The notes beneath the pieces were generated by a model that worked only from the letters and a program-made list of their open reading frames with translations, was not told where the DNA came from and searched no databases. From an uncultured Bacteroidales bacterium (GTDB lineage Bacteria > Bacteroidota > Bacteroidia > Bacteroidales > UBA932): a DNA stretch of 64,000 nt. Positions 27,715 through 36,522 of this stretch are shown one piece after another. How positions within the stretch are numbered: position 1 is the stretch's first letter; each line of letters starts with the position of its first letter. Position numbers and translations under genes: made by a program. Location: contig ONOQ01000004.1 in the NCBI GenBank assembly GCA_900319485.1, forward strand, positions 1 to 64,000, in the 5' to 3' direction.

Positions 27715-27722
27715 TATTTTTG
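27715..27722 (+). promoter_or_regulatory. -7 promoter box of the sigma-54 activator operon
   Basis: TATTTTTG is a perfect TAnnTTTG match, just after the tonB terminator and 14 bases before the ATG at 27737. Confidence 0.6.
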
Positions 27723-27736
27723 TAGGCTATTACATT

Positions 27737-28939
27737 ATGGACTTACAGGCACTAAAAAACAAATACGATATAATCGGCAACGATCCTTCCCTGAACGACG
27801 CCCTTGAGACGGCTGTGAAATTCGCTCCAACCGGCCTCAGCGTGCTCATCCAGGGAGAGAGCGGCGTGGGCAAGGAGAGTTTTGCCCGCATCATCCATCA
27901 GTTCTCCTCCAGGAAGCAGGGCCAGTTCTTCGTGGTGAACTGCGGCGCCCTCCCCAAGGAACTGGTGAATTCCGAACTATTCGGCCACGTGAAGGGTTCC
28001 TTCACCGGCGCAACGGATACCCGCAAGGGCTATTTTGAAGAGGCCGATCACGGCACCCTTTTCCTTGACGAGATAGCGGAACTTCCCCTGGAGAGCCAGG
28101 CGCTGCTTCTACGCGTCCTCCAGAGCGGAGAATACCGCAAGGTGGGCTCCAACAAGGTGGAGCATACGGATGTTCGCATTGTGGCCGCCACCAACGTCAA
28201 CCTTTACGAGGCCGTAAAGAGCGGCAAGTTCAGGGAAGACCTTTACTTCCGTCTGTCGGCCGCCCAGATCCGCATTCCCCCGCTCCGTGACCGCCGCGGA
28301 GACATCTATCTTCTGTTCCGCAAGTTTACCTCTGATTTCTCGGAGGTGTACGGAATGTGCAAGATAAGCCTGAAGCCGGAGGCTATACGCCTTCTTGAGC
28401 AGTACCGCTGGCCGGGCAACATCCGCCAGCTCCAGGGATTTACCCAGAGCCTTACGGCGCAACTTTCCACAAAGGTCACCCCTACCCTCCAGCGCATAGA
28501 ATTATCGGCCGCGGAACTTCAGCCGTTTATGCCTCTTGAGGAAGGAGAGCCAATCCCCGTGCTCTATGACGCCGGGGCGGCCCGCCAGGCCCAGGGAAGC
28601 GCTTTCAATGCCGATGAACGCCAGGCCATCTTCAAGGCCATCCTTGACATAAAACAGGAAGTGGATGCCCTCAAGGCCCGTATGGACCGCCGTGAACTCC
28701 CTCTCCCCCAGCCGGTATCGGCCCCCGTTGAAGAAGCCGAATGGCAGGAGCAGGAAGATATCCAGCCTGAAGAACAGCCCGCCGTGGAACATTCTTTAAG
28801 TGTTCGTCGCACGGAGGAGGAACTCATCCGCCAGGCCCTTGAGAAGTACCACGGCAACCGCAAGAAGGCCGCCGAGGAACTTGGAATGAGCGAGCGCACC
28901 CTTTACCGTAAACTCCCAGATGAATTCCGTAAGAAATGA
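27737..28939 (+). CDS. Sigma-54-interacting AAA+ transcriptional activator lacking a receiver domain
   Basis: The 400-residue protein opens directly with the AAA+ domain: Walker A GESGVGKE (40-47), a GSFTGA loop (87-92, the sigma-54 contact) and Walker B FLDEI (109-113). After a linker of about 80 residues rich in Gln, Glu and Pro comes a Fis-type helix-turn-helix (about 365-397, KKAAEELGMSERTLYRKL). There is no N-terminal sensory domain, so control must be by expression or by a partner. ATG 27737 is chosen because it follows a perfect -7 box; the upstream in-frame ATG lies before that box. It overlaps lptE by ATGA, and the order activator-lptE-TPR-secG is familiar in Bacteroidales. Confidence 0.88.
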   Translation: MDLQALKNKYDIIGNDPSLNDALETAVKFAPTGLSVLIQGESGVGKESFARIIHQFSSRKQGQFFVVNCGALPKELVNSELFGHVKGSFTGATDTRKGYFEEADHGTLFLDEIAELPLESQALLLRVLQSGEYRKVGSNKVEHTDVRIVAATNVNLYEAVKSGKFREDLYFRLSAAQIRIPPLRDRRGDIYLLFRKFTSDFSEVYGMCKISLKPEAIRLLEQYRWPGNIRQLQGFTQSLTAQLSTKVTPTLQRIELSAAELQPFMPLEEGEPIPVLYDAGAARQAQGSAFNADERQAIFKAILDIKQEVDALKARMDRRELPLPQPVSAPVEEAEWQEQEDIQPEEQPAVEHSLSVRRTEEELIRQALEKYHGNRKKAAEELGMSERTLYRKLPDEFRKK

Positions 28940-29433
28940 GAAAACTGCTTTCATATATAGCCATTGCCGTCCTGGTTTCCTCCTGCGGAATCTACTCCTT
29001 CTCCGGAACTTCCATCCAGCCGGATGTTAAGACCATCACCATCCCCTATGTGGAATACACCGCCCTCAGGGTGAATCCTTCCCTTTCCAATGACCTTACG
29101 GAAGCCCTTAAGGAGAAATACCGCAAACTTACCCGCCTTGAGGAGGTGGACGTTGACGGAGACCTTGAACTGGTTTGCACCGTAACCGGTTATGACGTGA
29201 AAGCAACCGCCGTTACCGCCAATGAAATGGCCTCCCAGAACCGCCTCACGGTAACGGTGAAGGTAGAGTTCTCCAACAAGAAATACCCGGAAGACGACGT
29301 TTCCAACAATTATTCCGCCTACGAAGACTTTGACGCAACGCTGTCCCTTGACGCTGTGGAGTCAGGTCTCTGCGAAACCATCATAGAGAAACTGGTGGAA
29401 GATATTTTCAATGCAACAGTAGCCCAATGGTAG
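28936..29433 (+). CDS. lptE: LPS assembly lipoprotein LptE
   Basis: LptE plugs the LptD barrel and helps place lipopolysaccharide in the outer leaflet. The 165-residue lipoprotein has Cys17 (VSSC) followed by GIYSFSGTS, a sequence typical of the Bacteroidetes LptE family, and an alternating strand/helix pattern. It overlaps the sigma-54 activator by ATGA and the next gene by 7 bases. lptD is not in this window. Confidence 0.85.
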   Translation: MRKLLSYIAIAVLVSSCGIYSFSGTSIQPDVKTITIPYVEYTALRVNPSLSNDLTEALKEKYRKLTRLEEVDVDGDLELVCTVTGYDVKATAVTANEMASQNRLTVTVKVEFSNKKYPEDDVSNNYSAYEDFDATLSLDAVESGLCETIIEKLVEDIFNATVAQW

Positions 29434-30014
29434 CCTCTTCTTACATAAACCTCAGGAGCCTCACCCTGGACGAACTTACCGGAGTGGTCAACCTCTATCC
29501 CTGGTACGGCGCCGCCCACGTGGAACTTGCCCGCCGTATGTCCAGGGTCGGCGGAGACAGTTGGGGAGAGAAGCAGTACGCGATGAGCGCCCTTTATGTC
29601 CAGAACCGCCGCGCAATGGCATCCCTTGCATACGGCGCGCGTGAGATAGACTGCTCCGACAAAGACCTCGGAGCCCTTTTGGCCTCGTTTATGGAGCCGG
29701 TATCGGCCCAGAATGAAGGGGAGCGCCAGGTGAGGGTTGTGGGCGGAGACTACTTCTCCCAGGCGCAGTACGATAACGTGAAGGAAGGCGGTGACAATAT
29801 CTTCAGCCGCTTTGCCTTCAAGTCCTCCTCCACCGCCGGGGATGAATCCGACACTTCTGACATCGCGGAGCGCTTTGCTACAGAGACTCTTGCCCGAATT
29901 TTCGCGGAACAGGGCCGATTAGAGGAGGCCAGACGCATTTATTCCCGTCTGATTTTGGAATTTCCGGAAAAAAGTGCTTACTTTGCAACCCTTATTGACC
30001 AACTGCACCTTTGA
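29427..30014 (+). CDS. Conserved TPR-like hypothetical protein
   Basis: The 195-residue soluble protein has no signal peptide. It begins with a helical segment resembling a TPR pair (VNLYPWYGAAHVELARRM) and ends with a clear TPR-like helix pair (AEQGRLEEARRIYSRLILEFPEKSAYFATLI). The middle is polar and probably flexible. Homologous proteins sit between lptE and secG in many Bacteroidales, but their role is unknown to me. It overlaps the lptE stop by 7 bases. Confidence 0.7.
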   Translation: MVASSYINLRSLTLDELTGVVNLYPWYGAAHVELARRMSRVGGDSWGEKQYAMSALYVQNRRAMASLAYGAREIDCSDKDLGALLASFMEPVSAQNEGERQVRVVGGDYFSQAQYDNVKEGGDNIFSRFAFKSSSTAGDESDTSDIAERFATETLARIFAEQGRLEEARRIYSRLILEFPEKSAYFATLIDQLHL

Positions 30015-30030
30015 TAAGGCTGAATACCGT

Positions 30031-30100
30031 GACTCCGGAGCGAAGCGACAAAGTCCCTTCCCCGAGGGAAGGGATTTAGGGAAGGGGTAACGTAGAGAAC
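30031..30100. repeat. REP-like intergenic element before secG
   Basis: The gap 30015-30144 holds GAGCGAAGCGA (30038-30048), the same 11-mer that lies in the dsbD repeat at 49988-49998. After it comes a perfect 9-bp hairpin, TCCCTTCCC (30054-30062) with GGGAAGGGA (30066-30074), and a further GGGAAGGGG copy. This is the structure of a dispersed palindromic element. It may act as an mRNA-stabilising or terminating hairpin between the TPR gene and secG. Confidence 0.6.
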
Positions 30101-30144
30101 AAAGGTGCGCAGGGGTTTTTGAATGAAATGAAAAAACAATAGTT

Positions 30145-30492
30145 ATGAACGCAGCATTTACAGTTTTGGTTGTCCTTATCATCGTAGCAGCCATTCTCCT
30201 GATTGCAGTCGTCCTCCTTCAGAACGGCAAGGACGGCGGCCTTGCAACCAACTTCACTTCCGCAAACCAGACTCTTGGCGTACGCCAGACAGCAACCATC
30301 CTTGAAAAGGCCACCTGGTACCTGGTAGCCTTCATCCTGGTGCTCTCCATCATCACCGTGTTCGTCGCCCGTGGCGGCACCCAGCGCGGCGCCAACGATG
30401 CCATCTCCACAGAGATCCTCAACCAGGCCGATACTGAGGAAGAGGCCGCAGCCGCAGAGTTCCCTGTAACCCAGGAGAATCCGGAAGAGTAA
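30145..30492 (+). CDS. secG: Preprotein translocase subunit SecG
   Basis: SecG is a small partner of SecYE that aids SecA-driven export. The 115-residue product has two membrane helices (about 3-24 and 53-73) with the conserved QNGKDGGL loop start between them and an acidic Glu/Ala-rich tail. A terminator follows. Confidence 0.92.
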   Translation: MNAAFTVLVVLIIVAAILLIAVVLLQNGKDGGLATNFTSANQTLGVRQTATILEKATWYLVAFILVLSIITVFVARGGTQRGANDAISTEILNQADTEEEAAAAEFPVTQENPEE

Positions 30493-30514
30493 AAAGGATT
30501 CAAAATGAATTCAG

Positions 30515-30546
30515 ACGGCGTGCTTTGCGGCACGCCGTTTTTTTAT
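30515..30546 (+). terminator. Rho-independent terminator of secG
   Basis: A 9-bp stem, ACGGCGTGC (30515-30523) with GCACGCCGT (30530-30538), has a 6-base loop and is followed by a run of seven T. It lies 22 bases after the secG stop. Confidence 0.9.
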
Positions 30547-30554
30547 TATATTTG
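30547..30554 (+). promoter_or_regulatory. -7 promoter box of the OmpA/TPR lipoprotein gene
   Basis: TATATTTG is a perfect match, immediately after the secG terminator and 30 bases before the ATG at 30585. Confidence 0.62.
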
Positions 30555-30584
30555 TACACTAGGATCAAAACTTTAACTATAAAT

Positions 30585-32222
30585 ATGAAAAAGATTTCTG
30601 TTTTTCTTGCAGTAGCAGCCCTGGCGGCAGCCTGCGCATCCCCGGAAAAGATGGCCAAGATGGCCGAAAACGTTACCGTAGAATGCACCCCGGAGGTTCT
30701 GGAGGTGGTAAACGGCAACATTGACGCCACCGTTTCCGTAACCTATCCCAAGGATTATTTCAACTCCAAGGTCATCCTGGAGGTAACCCCCGTCATCGTC
30801 TATGAAGGCGGTGAGGCCGCAATGAAGCCCTTCAAGTATCAGGGCGAAGACGTGAAGGACAACTTCAGGGTTGTTTCCTCAGACGGCCAGAAAGTGACGG
30901 AAAAAGTTCACTTCGAGTACGTTGAGGGTATGGAGAAGAGTTATCTTGAACTCCGCGGCAAGGTATACGCCGGCAAGAAGGTCATAGACCTCCCCTCCAA
31001 GAAAGTTGCCGACGGCGCCAACACCACCTATATGCTTGTAAAGCGCACCGGAAACGTGGCTTTCAAGGCCGATAACTATCAGGAAACTCTCTCCAGCACC
31101 ACCGAAGGCCAGATCAAGTACCTGGTGAACAGCAGCGAAGTCCGCGGTTCTGAACTAAAGGGAAGTTCCGTAAAGGACTTCGTGGCCGCCCTGGAGGCAG
31201 TCCAGGCCGATGAACGCTCAACCGTCACCAGCACGGAAATCGTGGCTTACGCCTCCCCCGAAGGCGGCGCAGACCTCAACAACAAACTCTCCGGCAACCG
31301 CGGCGACAGCGCCCTCAAGGCCTGGAACAAGGTTACCAAGGGCACGGATGCATCGGCCCCCGAGGTAAAGAGCGTAGGTGAAGACTGGGAAGGCTTCCAG
31401 CAACTTGTCTCCGAGAGTAACATCGAGGACAAAGACCTCATCCTCCGCGTCCTTTCAATGTACTCAGACCCTGCAGTGCGTGAAAACGAGATCAAGAATA
31501 TGTCCCAGGTGTACACCGCCCTCAAGGGAGAGGTCCTTCCTGAACTCCGCCGCGCGCGCCTCATTGCAAACGTGGAGTATAAGAACTACACCAACGATGA
31601 ACTTGTGGAACTACTCGCAAATAACGAGAACGCCCTTGACGAGGAAGCCCTCCTCCGCGTCGCTTCCGTCGTGAAGGATCCCGCCCAGAAGGAAAGCGTA
31701 TACCGCAAGGCCATAGACAAATTCGGCAGTGACCGCGCCCAGTACAACCTTGCAGCCCTCTATCTCCAGCAGGGCAAGAACGCAGCCGCAGAGAAGGAAC
31801 TTGCAAAGGTTCAGAGCGGTGATGACGACGTTGTGAACGCTATCGGCGTCCTGGCACTCCGCAAGGACGACCTTGAGACCGCAGAAGACTGCTTCCGCAA
31901 GTCCACCTCCCCCGAGGCCAAGGAAAACCTCGGAATTGTCCTTATCCTCACCGGCCAGTACGATGAAGCCGTCCAGGTCCTGAAGGACCCCAAGGGCTGC
32001 TGCCACAACACCGTCCTTTCACTCATCCTCACTGATGAACTTGACAAGGCCCTCAAGACCGCCCACTGCGGAGATCCCAAGGTTTGGTATCTCAAGGCCA
32101 TCATCAGCGCCCGTCAGGGAGACGCAGAAGGCGTGAAGAAGAACCTTGAGAAGGCCTTCCGCAATGCCGACCTTAAGGCAAGGGCCCCCAAGGACATCGA
32201 GTTTGCCGGTTACGAGTTCTAA
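30585..32222 (+). CDS. Outer-membrane lipoprotein with OmpA-like and TPR regions
   Basis: The 545-residue product has a lipoprotein signal (Cys17, AAAC) and a beta-rich N-terminal half. A segment near residue 220 (IVAYASPEGGADLNNKLSGNRGD) resembles the OmpA-like pattern of Bacteroidetes envelope proteins. A C-terminal series of TPR helices follows (about 345-530). Together this suggests an envelope scaffold protein. ATG 30585 begins the signal peptide and follows a perfect -7 box. I cannot name it more precisely. It is followed after 3 bases by a LytTR gene. Confidence 0.75.
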   Translation: MKKISVFLAVAALAAACASPEKMAKMAENVTVECTPEVLEVVNGNIDATVSVTYPKDYFNSKVILEVTPVIVYEGGEAAMKPFKYQGEDVKDNFRVVSSDGQKVTEKVHFEYVEGMEKSYLELRGKVYAGKKVIDLPSKKVADGANTTYMLVKRTGNVAFKADNYQETLSSTTEGQIKYLVNSSEVRGSELKGSSVKDFVAALEAVQADERSTVTSTEIVAYASPEGGADLNNKLSGNRGDSALKAWNKVTKGTDASAPEVKSVGEDWEGFQQLVSESNIEDKDLILRVLSMYSDPAVRENEIKNMSQVYTALKGEVLPELRRARLIANVEYKNYTNDELVELLANNENALDEEALLRVASVVKDPAQKESVYRKAIDKFGSDRAQYNLAALYLQQGKNAAAEKELAKVQSGDDDVVNAIGVLALRKDDLETAEDCFRKSTSPEAKENLGIVLILTGQYDEAVQVLKDPKGCCHNTVLSLILTDELDKALKTAHCGDPKVWYLKAIISARQGDAEGVKKNLEKAFRNADLKARAPKDIEFAGYEF

Positions 32223-32225
32223 ACC

Positions 32226-33005
32226 GTGAAAACTATCGCCTGGTTAGACATCATCTTCGGCGTCATCCTGATGCCGTTGATGATGTTTCTCTTTCCAATA
32301 GGGGACTGGGTGCAGTGGCACTCCAGTTATGTGCTGCTGTACATAGGCTGGCTGTACCTTGTTTTTTTCCTTTGCCGAAAAGCCCTGGGTCCCGTCCTTC
32401 TGGACGGCAAAAAAGGCTATTTCACGGTGCTTGGCGTCCTGTTCCTGACGGCGGCCGCCACCTTCCTTATGTCCCTTACGCCGGTGGAATTCCCGCGTAA
32501 TCCTGAGTACGGAACCGGCCTTGCCCCGCATATCCGCGCAATGTGGATAATGCTCATCGCGGTGGTGTCCTACGGCATTCCCGTGGGTATGCTCTCCGCC
32601 AAGGCAGACCGCCTGTCGGCCAGGAATGAGGCCGATCAATCCCGCCAGGAAAGCGAGGATGCCGTCCGCACCCGGGCAGAGGAAGTTGTCAGGGACGACG
32701 ACATCCTTGTGAAGTCTGAATACAAGACCATCCACATCCCCGTGAGCGCCATCCAGTATATTGAAGGGCGCAACAACTACGCCTGTTTCCATCTGGACCA
32801 CCGCGACGACGTAGTCACCCAAAAACCCCTCAAGGACGTCCTTGAGGAACTCCCTGAGGGGAAATTCGCGCGCATTCACCGCTCCTACATAGTCCCCGTA
32901 TGGAGGATAGAAAAACGCACCGCTGTAAGCGTTAAACTGCTTGGTGTGGACAGGCCCATTCCTATCGGCAGGTCCCATAAGAATAACCTTAATGGCCAGG
33001 AATAA
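32226..33005 (+). CDS. Membrane-bound LytTR-family transcriptional regulator
   Basis: The 259-residue product has four predicted membrane helices in its first half (about 7-25, 35-52, 65-83 and 105-125), a charged linker, and a C-terminal LytTR DNA-binding domain. The domain shows IHIPVSAIQYIEGRNNYACF and IHRSYIVPVWRIE. The start is GTG, 3 bases after the upstream stop. The protein joins sensing and DNA binding in one membrane-tethered chain, with no histidine kinase. Its end overlaps the symporter start by 14 bases. Confidence 0.88.
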   Translation: MKTIAWLDIIFGVILMPLMMFLFPIGDWVQWHSSYVLLYIGWLYLVFFLCRKALGPVLLDGKKGYFTVLGVLFLTAAATFLMSLTPVEFPRNPEYGTGLAPHIRAMWIMLIAVVSYGIPVGMLSAKADRLSARNEADQSRQESEDAVRTRAEEVVRDDDILVKSEYKTIHIPVSAIQYIEGRNNYACFHLDHRDDVVTQKPLKDVLEELPEGKFARIHRSYIVPVWRIEKRTAVSVKLLGVDRPIPIGRSHKNNLNGQE

Positions 33006-34302
33006 GGATTTCTACGCAACCCGGTCCACCGCCTGGTGGAAGGTTGCCATCGCTATGATTGGCTCCTGCCTGTCCGGCGTCACGTTTGTATCCGTGCCCG
33101 GAATGGTGGGGAACATAGGCTTTGGGTATCTTCAGATGTGCATCGGCTTTTTTCTTGGGTATCTTGTCATCGCCTTTGTCCTTACGCCGCTGTATTTCCG
33201 CCTTGGAGTGGTGTCCGTCTACGAGTACCTTGACAAGCGGTTCGGCGTGAGTTCCCACAGGACCGGAGCGTGGTTTTTCTTTGTTTCCAAGATGCTTGGG
33301 GCATCCGTGAGGCTGTTCCTAATGATTGCAACGCTGCAACTTCTTCTGGCGGGCCCTGCAGGCATTCCGTTCTGGGTGACGGTGCTTGTGGTGGTGCTTC
33401 TGGAGTGGCTGTATACGGTGCGTGGAGGAGTAAAGGCAGTTATCGGCCTTGATATAGTAAAAACCGTGTCTATGCTCCTTGCCGTCATCCTGTGCCTTGC
33501 GCTTATCGGCAGTGAGGTGGGGAAGCCGGACACATCCCTTATGAGGGTGTTCTACTTTGACGACATAAATCACCCCCAGTTCTTCTGGAAACAACTTCTT
33601 GGCGGCCTCTTTGTGGTTGTCGGGACCACCGGCCTAGACCAGGATATGATGCAGAGAACCTTTGCCTGCAAGAATGTCAGGGACTCCCAGAAGAACCTCA
33701 TTGTGTCCTCCCTGATGCAGACGGTTGTGATAGCCCTGTTCCTGCTTCTTGGAGTGTACCTCTATCAGTTCGCCGGGCTTCACGGCCTTACCGTGGAACG
33801 CTCGGACGAACTGTTCCCCACAGTGGCCTGGAGCGGCCTTATGCCCGCTGGAGGCCTTGTGGCGGCGCTTTTTATCATCGGCCTTGTAATGGCAGGATTC
33901 CCCGCCGGAGGTTCCGCGCTCACCGCGCTCACCACGTCCTTCACCGTAGACATATTGAGGAACGATAACCGTAGAACGCTTGTCCATACCGCTATGGCCG
34001 TCATTATGGCGGCCTGCATCCTGGTCTTTGCCGCCCTCAATTCCACAAGCGTGATAGACGCCGTGTACCGCCTGGCAAGTTACACCTACGGGCCCATCCT
34101 GGGGCTCTTTGCCTTCGGCCTTTGCTGCAAAACAAAGGTGCGTGACAAATGGGTTCCCGTAGTGGCCATACTGGCCCCTCTTATCTGCCTTGTACTGGAT
34201 CTCAACTCGGTTGCCTGGTTCCAAGGTTACCACTTCTCATACGAGATTCTCCCCCTCAACGCACTCCTAACCATGGCCGGCCTCTGGCTACTTAAACGCT
34301 AA
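32992..34302 (+). CDS. Sodium:solute symporter family transporter
   Basis: The 436-residue inner-membrane protein has about 12 hydrophobic helices with the SSF pattern, including YRLGV-type loops after helix 2 (YFRLGVVSVYEYLDKRFG) and the conserved GLDQDMMQRTFACK loop. ATG 32992 starts the conserved N-terminus within the end of the LytTR gene. The substrate cannot be read from sequence. The overlap suggests the symporter and the LytTR protein work together, for example as a transport-linked sensor. Confidence 0.85.
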   Translation: MARNKDFYATRSTAWWKVAIAMIGSCLSGVTFVSVPGMVGNIGFGYLQMCIGFFLGYLVIAFVLTPLYFRLGVVSVYEYLDKRFGVSSHRTGAWFFFVSKMLGASVRLFLMIATLQLLLAGPAGIPFWVTVLVVVLLEWLYTVRGGVKAVIGLDIVKTVSMLLAVILCLALIGSEVGKPDTSLMRVFYFDDINHPQFFWKQLLGGLFVVVGTTGLDQDMMQRTFACKNVRDSQKNLIVSSLMQTVVIALFLLLGVYLYQFAGLHGLTVERSDELFPTVAWSGLMPAGGLVAALFIIGLVMAGFPAGGSALTALTTSFTVDILRNDNRRTLVHTAMAVIMAACILVFAALNSTSVIDAVYRLASYTYGPILGLFAFGLCCKTKVRDKWVPVVAILAPLICLVLDLNSVAWFQGYHFSYEILPLNALLTMAGLWLLKR

Positions 34303-34322
34303 AAACCAAGAATACTATTGAT

Positions 34323-36287
34323 ATGCAAAAGACCTTTGAAATCACCCCGGACCGCAACTTCCTCCAGCATTTCCTAACCGGATGGCGCGTCAAGAGCCTT
34401 TCCCCCGAGATGGTGGAAAAACTAAAAGCCTGCAGTGAAAGTGACCCCTACGCCGCCTATGGTTATGGCCGATGGCTTTCTCTGGTGAATCCAGGCGGAG
34501 AGTGCCTCAAAAAGGCCGAAGTCCTTCTCACCTGGGCCGGTACTAACGGCGTGCAGGACGCCAATGCTGCCCTGGCCCAGATGTACCTTGACGGCCGCAC
34601 GGAGGCCGATAAAGCAATGCCCCAGATGCACGCCTTCCTTATGGACACCTCCTATAAGGCAGGCAGCGAACTGGCCCAGGTCATGACTATGGAAAACACC
34701 ATTTTCGGGGACTACGGATTCCGCGAGGACCCTGCCCTGGTGGCCGATATCCTCCAGAAGCACATAGAGAAACACCCGGAGTGCGATACGCTCTACTATG
34801 ATCTGCTGGGCATGGCGCTGGAGGACACGGACCCGGAGGCTGCTGAAAAGGCTTTTCGGGTGAATATAGACCGCGGAGACAATGAGAGTTATTATTCTCT
34901 GGCTTCGCTTTATGAATCGGCCGGAGACTGGGACCGTGCCTGCCTGGTGGCCGATGAAGGCGCCCGCAATGGAGCCGTGAACTGCCGCCGCTTCAAGGCC
35001 AGGATGAGTCAGGAGGATTTCCTGGCTCTTTCCGGGGAGGAGCAGGAAGCCCTTCACAGGGAAATATCAGAAGGTCTGGATTACGCCATAGCCCATCACG
35101 ACCGCTACGCCTGTTTTCTCAAGGGAATATGTCTGTATTATGGCAACCTTGGCTATACCGAAGACATTATCCAGGCCCTGGAGCCGCTTGAGCGCGGCTG
35201 TGAGATGGGTCACGGCAACTGTTTTTGGCTTAAGTCTGTTATCCTGCATGAACTTGGCAGGGACGGAGTGGCAAAAGCCAGCCTTCAGGCGGCGCGCCTT
35301 GGAGACAGGGAACAGTTTACCCTGGAGCAGGTGGCCCGTGGCTATGTTTCAAGAGAACTTTCCAACCACGCGGAAGAGATAGAGGAACTGTGGCTCAAGG
35401 AGTATCTGAAAGTCAACCCCGAGGATGAGGACTCAAAAGACAGCCAGGGCATGATAGCCGTATATCCGCAGGGCTTTTATTACGCAATGGACGTGGATGA
35501 TGGCGAAACACTGAACCTGGAAGCCCTCGCAGAAAAAGTAGACGCCCGGGGTTTTGACGTGGTGCACTTTTCACCCGTTCTCTCCCGCATAACCAAGGCG
35601 CTTTCTCTGGAAGGCTGCCACGTGGCAATGCTTGTGGACAAAGACGGCTATATGAAGGACCTTCCTGACAACATGGCCGGAACCATTATTTACGGGCAGG
35701 CCCAGGAGATCCGCGGCACGGTAATCTTCGTCCTGGAAGATGACAAGACCTATTCCCTTATGCCGATGGTTGGCCTCCAGCGGGTCTATATGTTCATCCA
35801 ACTCCTGAATGCCGCTACGGGCGGGCTTGTAAGGCTGCCGTCATCTGAAGAACTGGAATCAATAGGCGCGGAAGACCCCGGCGGCTTTGAGGAGTACGAC
35901 GATTTTGAGGAGAAATACGACGACCCCGATATCTTTGACGGCTATGAGAAGTTTCCGGATCAGGAAATTGAGCAGGAGATAGAGGAAGATATGGTGAGCG
36001 CAGATACTTCCGCGGACGCAGAGCCCAAGGAAATCACCGTTCCTGTAGAAAAGATAATGGAGGGCATCGCGCAGTGTAACCTTTGCATCGACACCCTTTA
36101 TATCAGCCTTAAGGGCCATCCTGAATACGATTTCGCGTCAACGGAGGACCTCTTTTACCGCCTTGGCATTATGGAGGCCATTGAGGAAAATATCAAGCGC
36201 CACGGCGGCTATATGATAGATGAGTGGCAGTACGTGGACGCCCGCCAGGTTCCCCAGGACATCCGCTCCCGCGTCCGTTTCAGATAA
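34323..36287 (+). CDS. Large Sel1/TPR-repeat protein with acidic C-terminal region
   Basis: I do not recognise this 654-residue cytoplasmic protein by name. The first half (about 35-400) is a series of helix pairs of Sel1/TPR type (AAYGYGRWLSL, DANAALAQMYLDG, ESYYSLASLYESAGD). A mixed alpha/beta domain follows (about 390-500). A very acidic segment comes next (about 515-570, rich in Asp, Glu and Tyr), then a short helical end. It has no signal peptide or membrane helix. It follows the symporter after 20 bases and may share its operon. Confidence 0.7.
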   Translation: MQKTFEITPDRNFLQHFLTGWRVKSLSPEMVEKLKACSESDPYAAYGYGRWLSLVNPGGECLKKAEVLLTWAGTNGVQDANAALAQMYLDGRTEADKAMPQMHAFLMDTSYKAGSELAQVMTMENTIFGDYGFREDPALVADILQKHIEKHPECDTLYYDLLGMALEDTDPEAAEKAFRVNIDRGDNESYYSLASLYESAGDWDRACLVADEGARNGAVNCRRFKARMSQEDFLALSGEEQEALHREISEGLDYAIAHHDRYACFLKGICLYYGNLGYTEDIIQALEPLERGCEMGHGNCFWLKSVILHELGRDGVAKASLQAARLGDREQFTLEQVARGYVSRELSNHAEEIEELWLKEYLKVNPEDEDSKDSQGMIAVYPQGFYYAMDVDDGETLNLEALAEKVDARGFDVVHFSPVLSRITKALSLEGCHVAMLVDKDGYMKDLPDNMAGTIIYGQAQEIRGTVIFVLEDDKTYSLMPMVGLQRVYMFIQLLNAATGGLVRLPSSEELESIGAEDPGGFEEYDDFEEKYDDPDIFDGYEKFPDQEIEQEIEEDMVSADTSADAEPKEITVPVEKIMEGIAQCNLCIDTLYISLKGHPEYDFASTEDLFYRLGIMEAIEENIKRHGGYMIDEWQYVDARQVPQDIRSRVRFR

Positions 36288-36354
36288 GTACATTTTCCTC
36301 ATCAGGTTCTCCCCTTTTGGTGGAGCCCAACGCGTTGTTAATCAGGCGTTTATG

Positions 36355-36390
36355 GAATCTTCTCCCAGAACTTTTTCTGGGAGAAGATTC
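36355..36390. repeat. Perfect 16-bp inverted repeat after the Sel1 gene
   Basis: GAATCTTCTCCCAGAA (36355-36370) and TTCTGGGAGAAGATTC (36375-36390) form a perfect 16-bp stem with a CTTT loop, 68 bases after the Sel1-gene stop. No T-run follows, so it is not a standard intrinsic terminator. It may protect the mRNA end, or be a mobile palindromic element. The rest of 36288-36522 shows no gene. Confidence 0.7.
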
Positions 36391-36467
36391 TGTAATATAC
36401 TATAAATCAAAATTATAGCCTCACCAACGTTTGTCGGCAAAAGACGAGTTATTTGAAATATTTTTCT

Positions 36468-36475
36468 TACCTTCG
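36468..36475 (+). promoter_or_regulatory. Possible -7 promoter box for the lipocalin-like gene
   Basis: TACCTTCG matches TAnnTTTG except for one base. It lies 47 bases before the ATG at 36523, in an AT-rich gap after the hairpin. Confidence 0.35.
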
Positions 36476-36522
36476 CAAAATATTAGTACTGAGGCAGATT
36501 AACAATTCAATATTTTTTTACC

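Noticed and set aside
29514..29527. CACGTGGAAC in the TPR gene, resembling half of a parS site
   Set aside because: Only one arm fits and it lies in ordinary coding sequence; it is not a palindrome like the two sites at mnmG.
30128..30142. A four-codon open frame (MKKQ, stop) just before secG
   Set aside because: Too short to judge; such frames are common in AT-rich leaders and nothing suggests an attenuator peptide.
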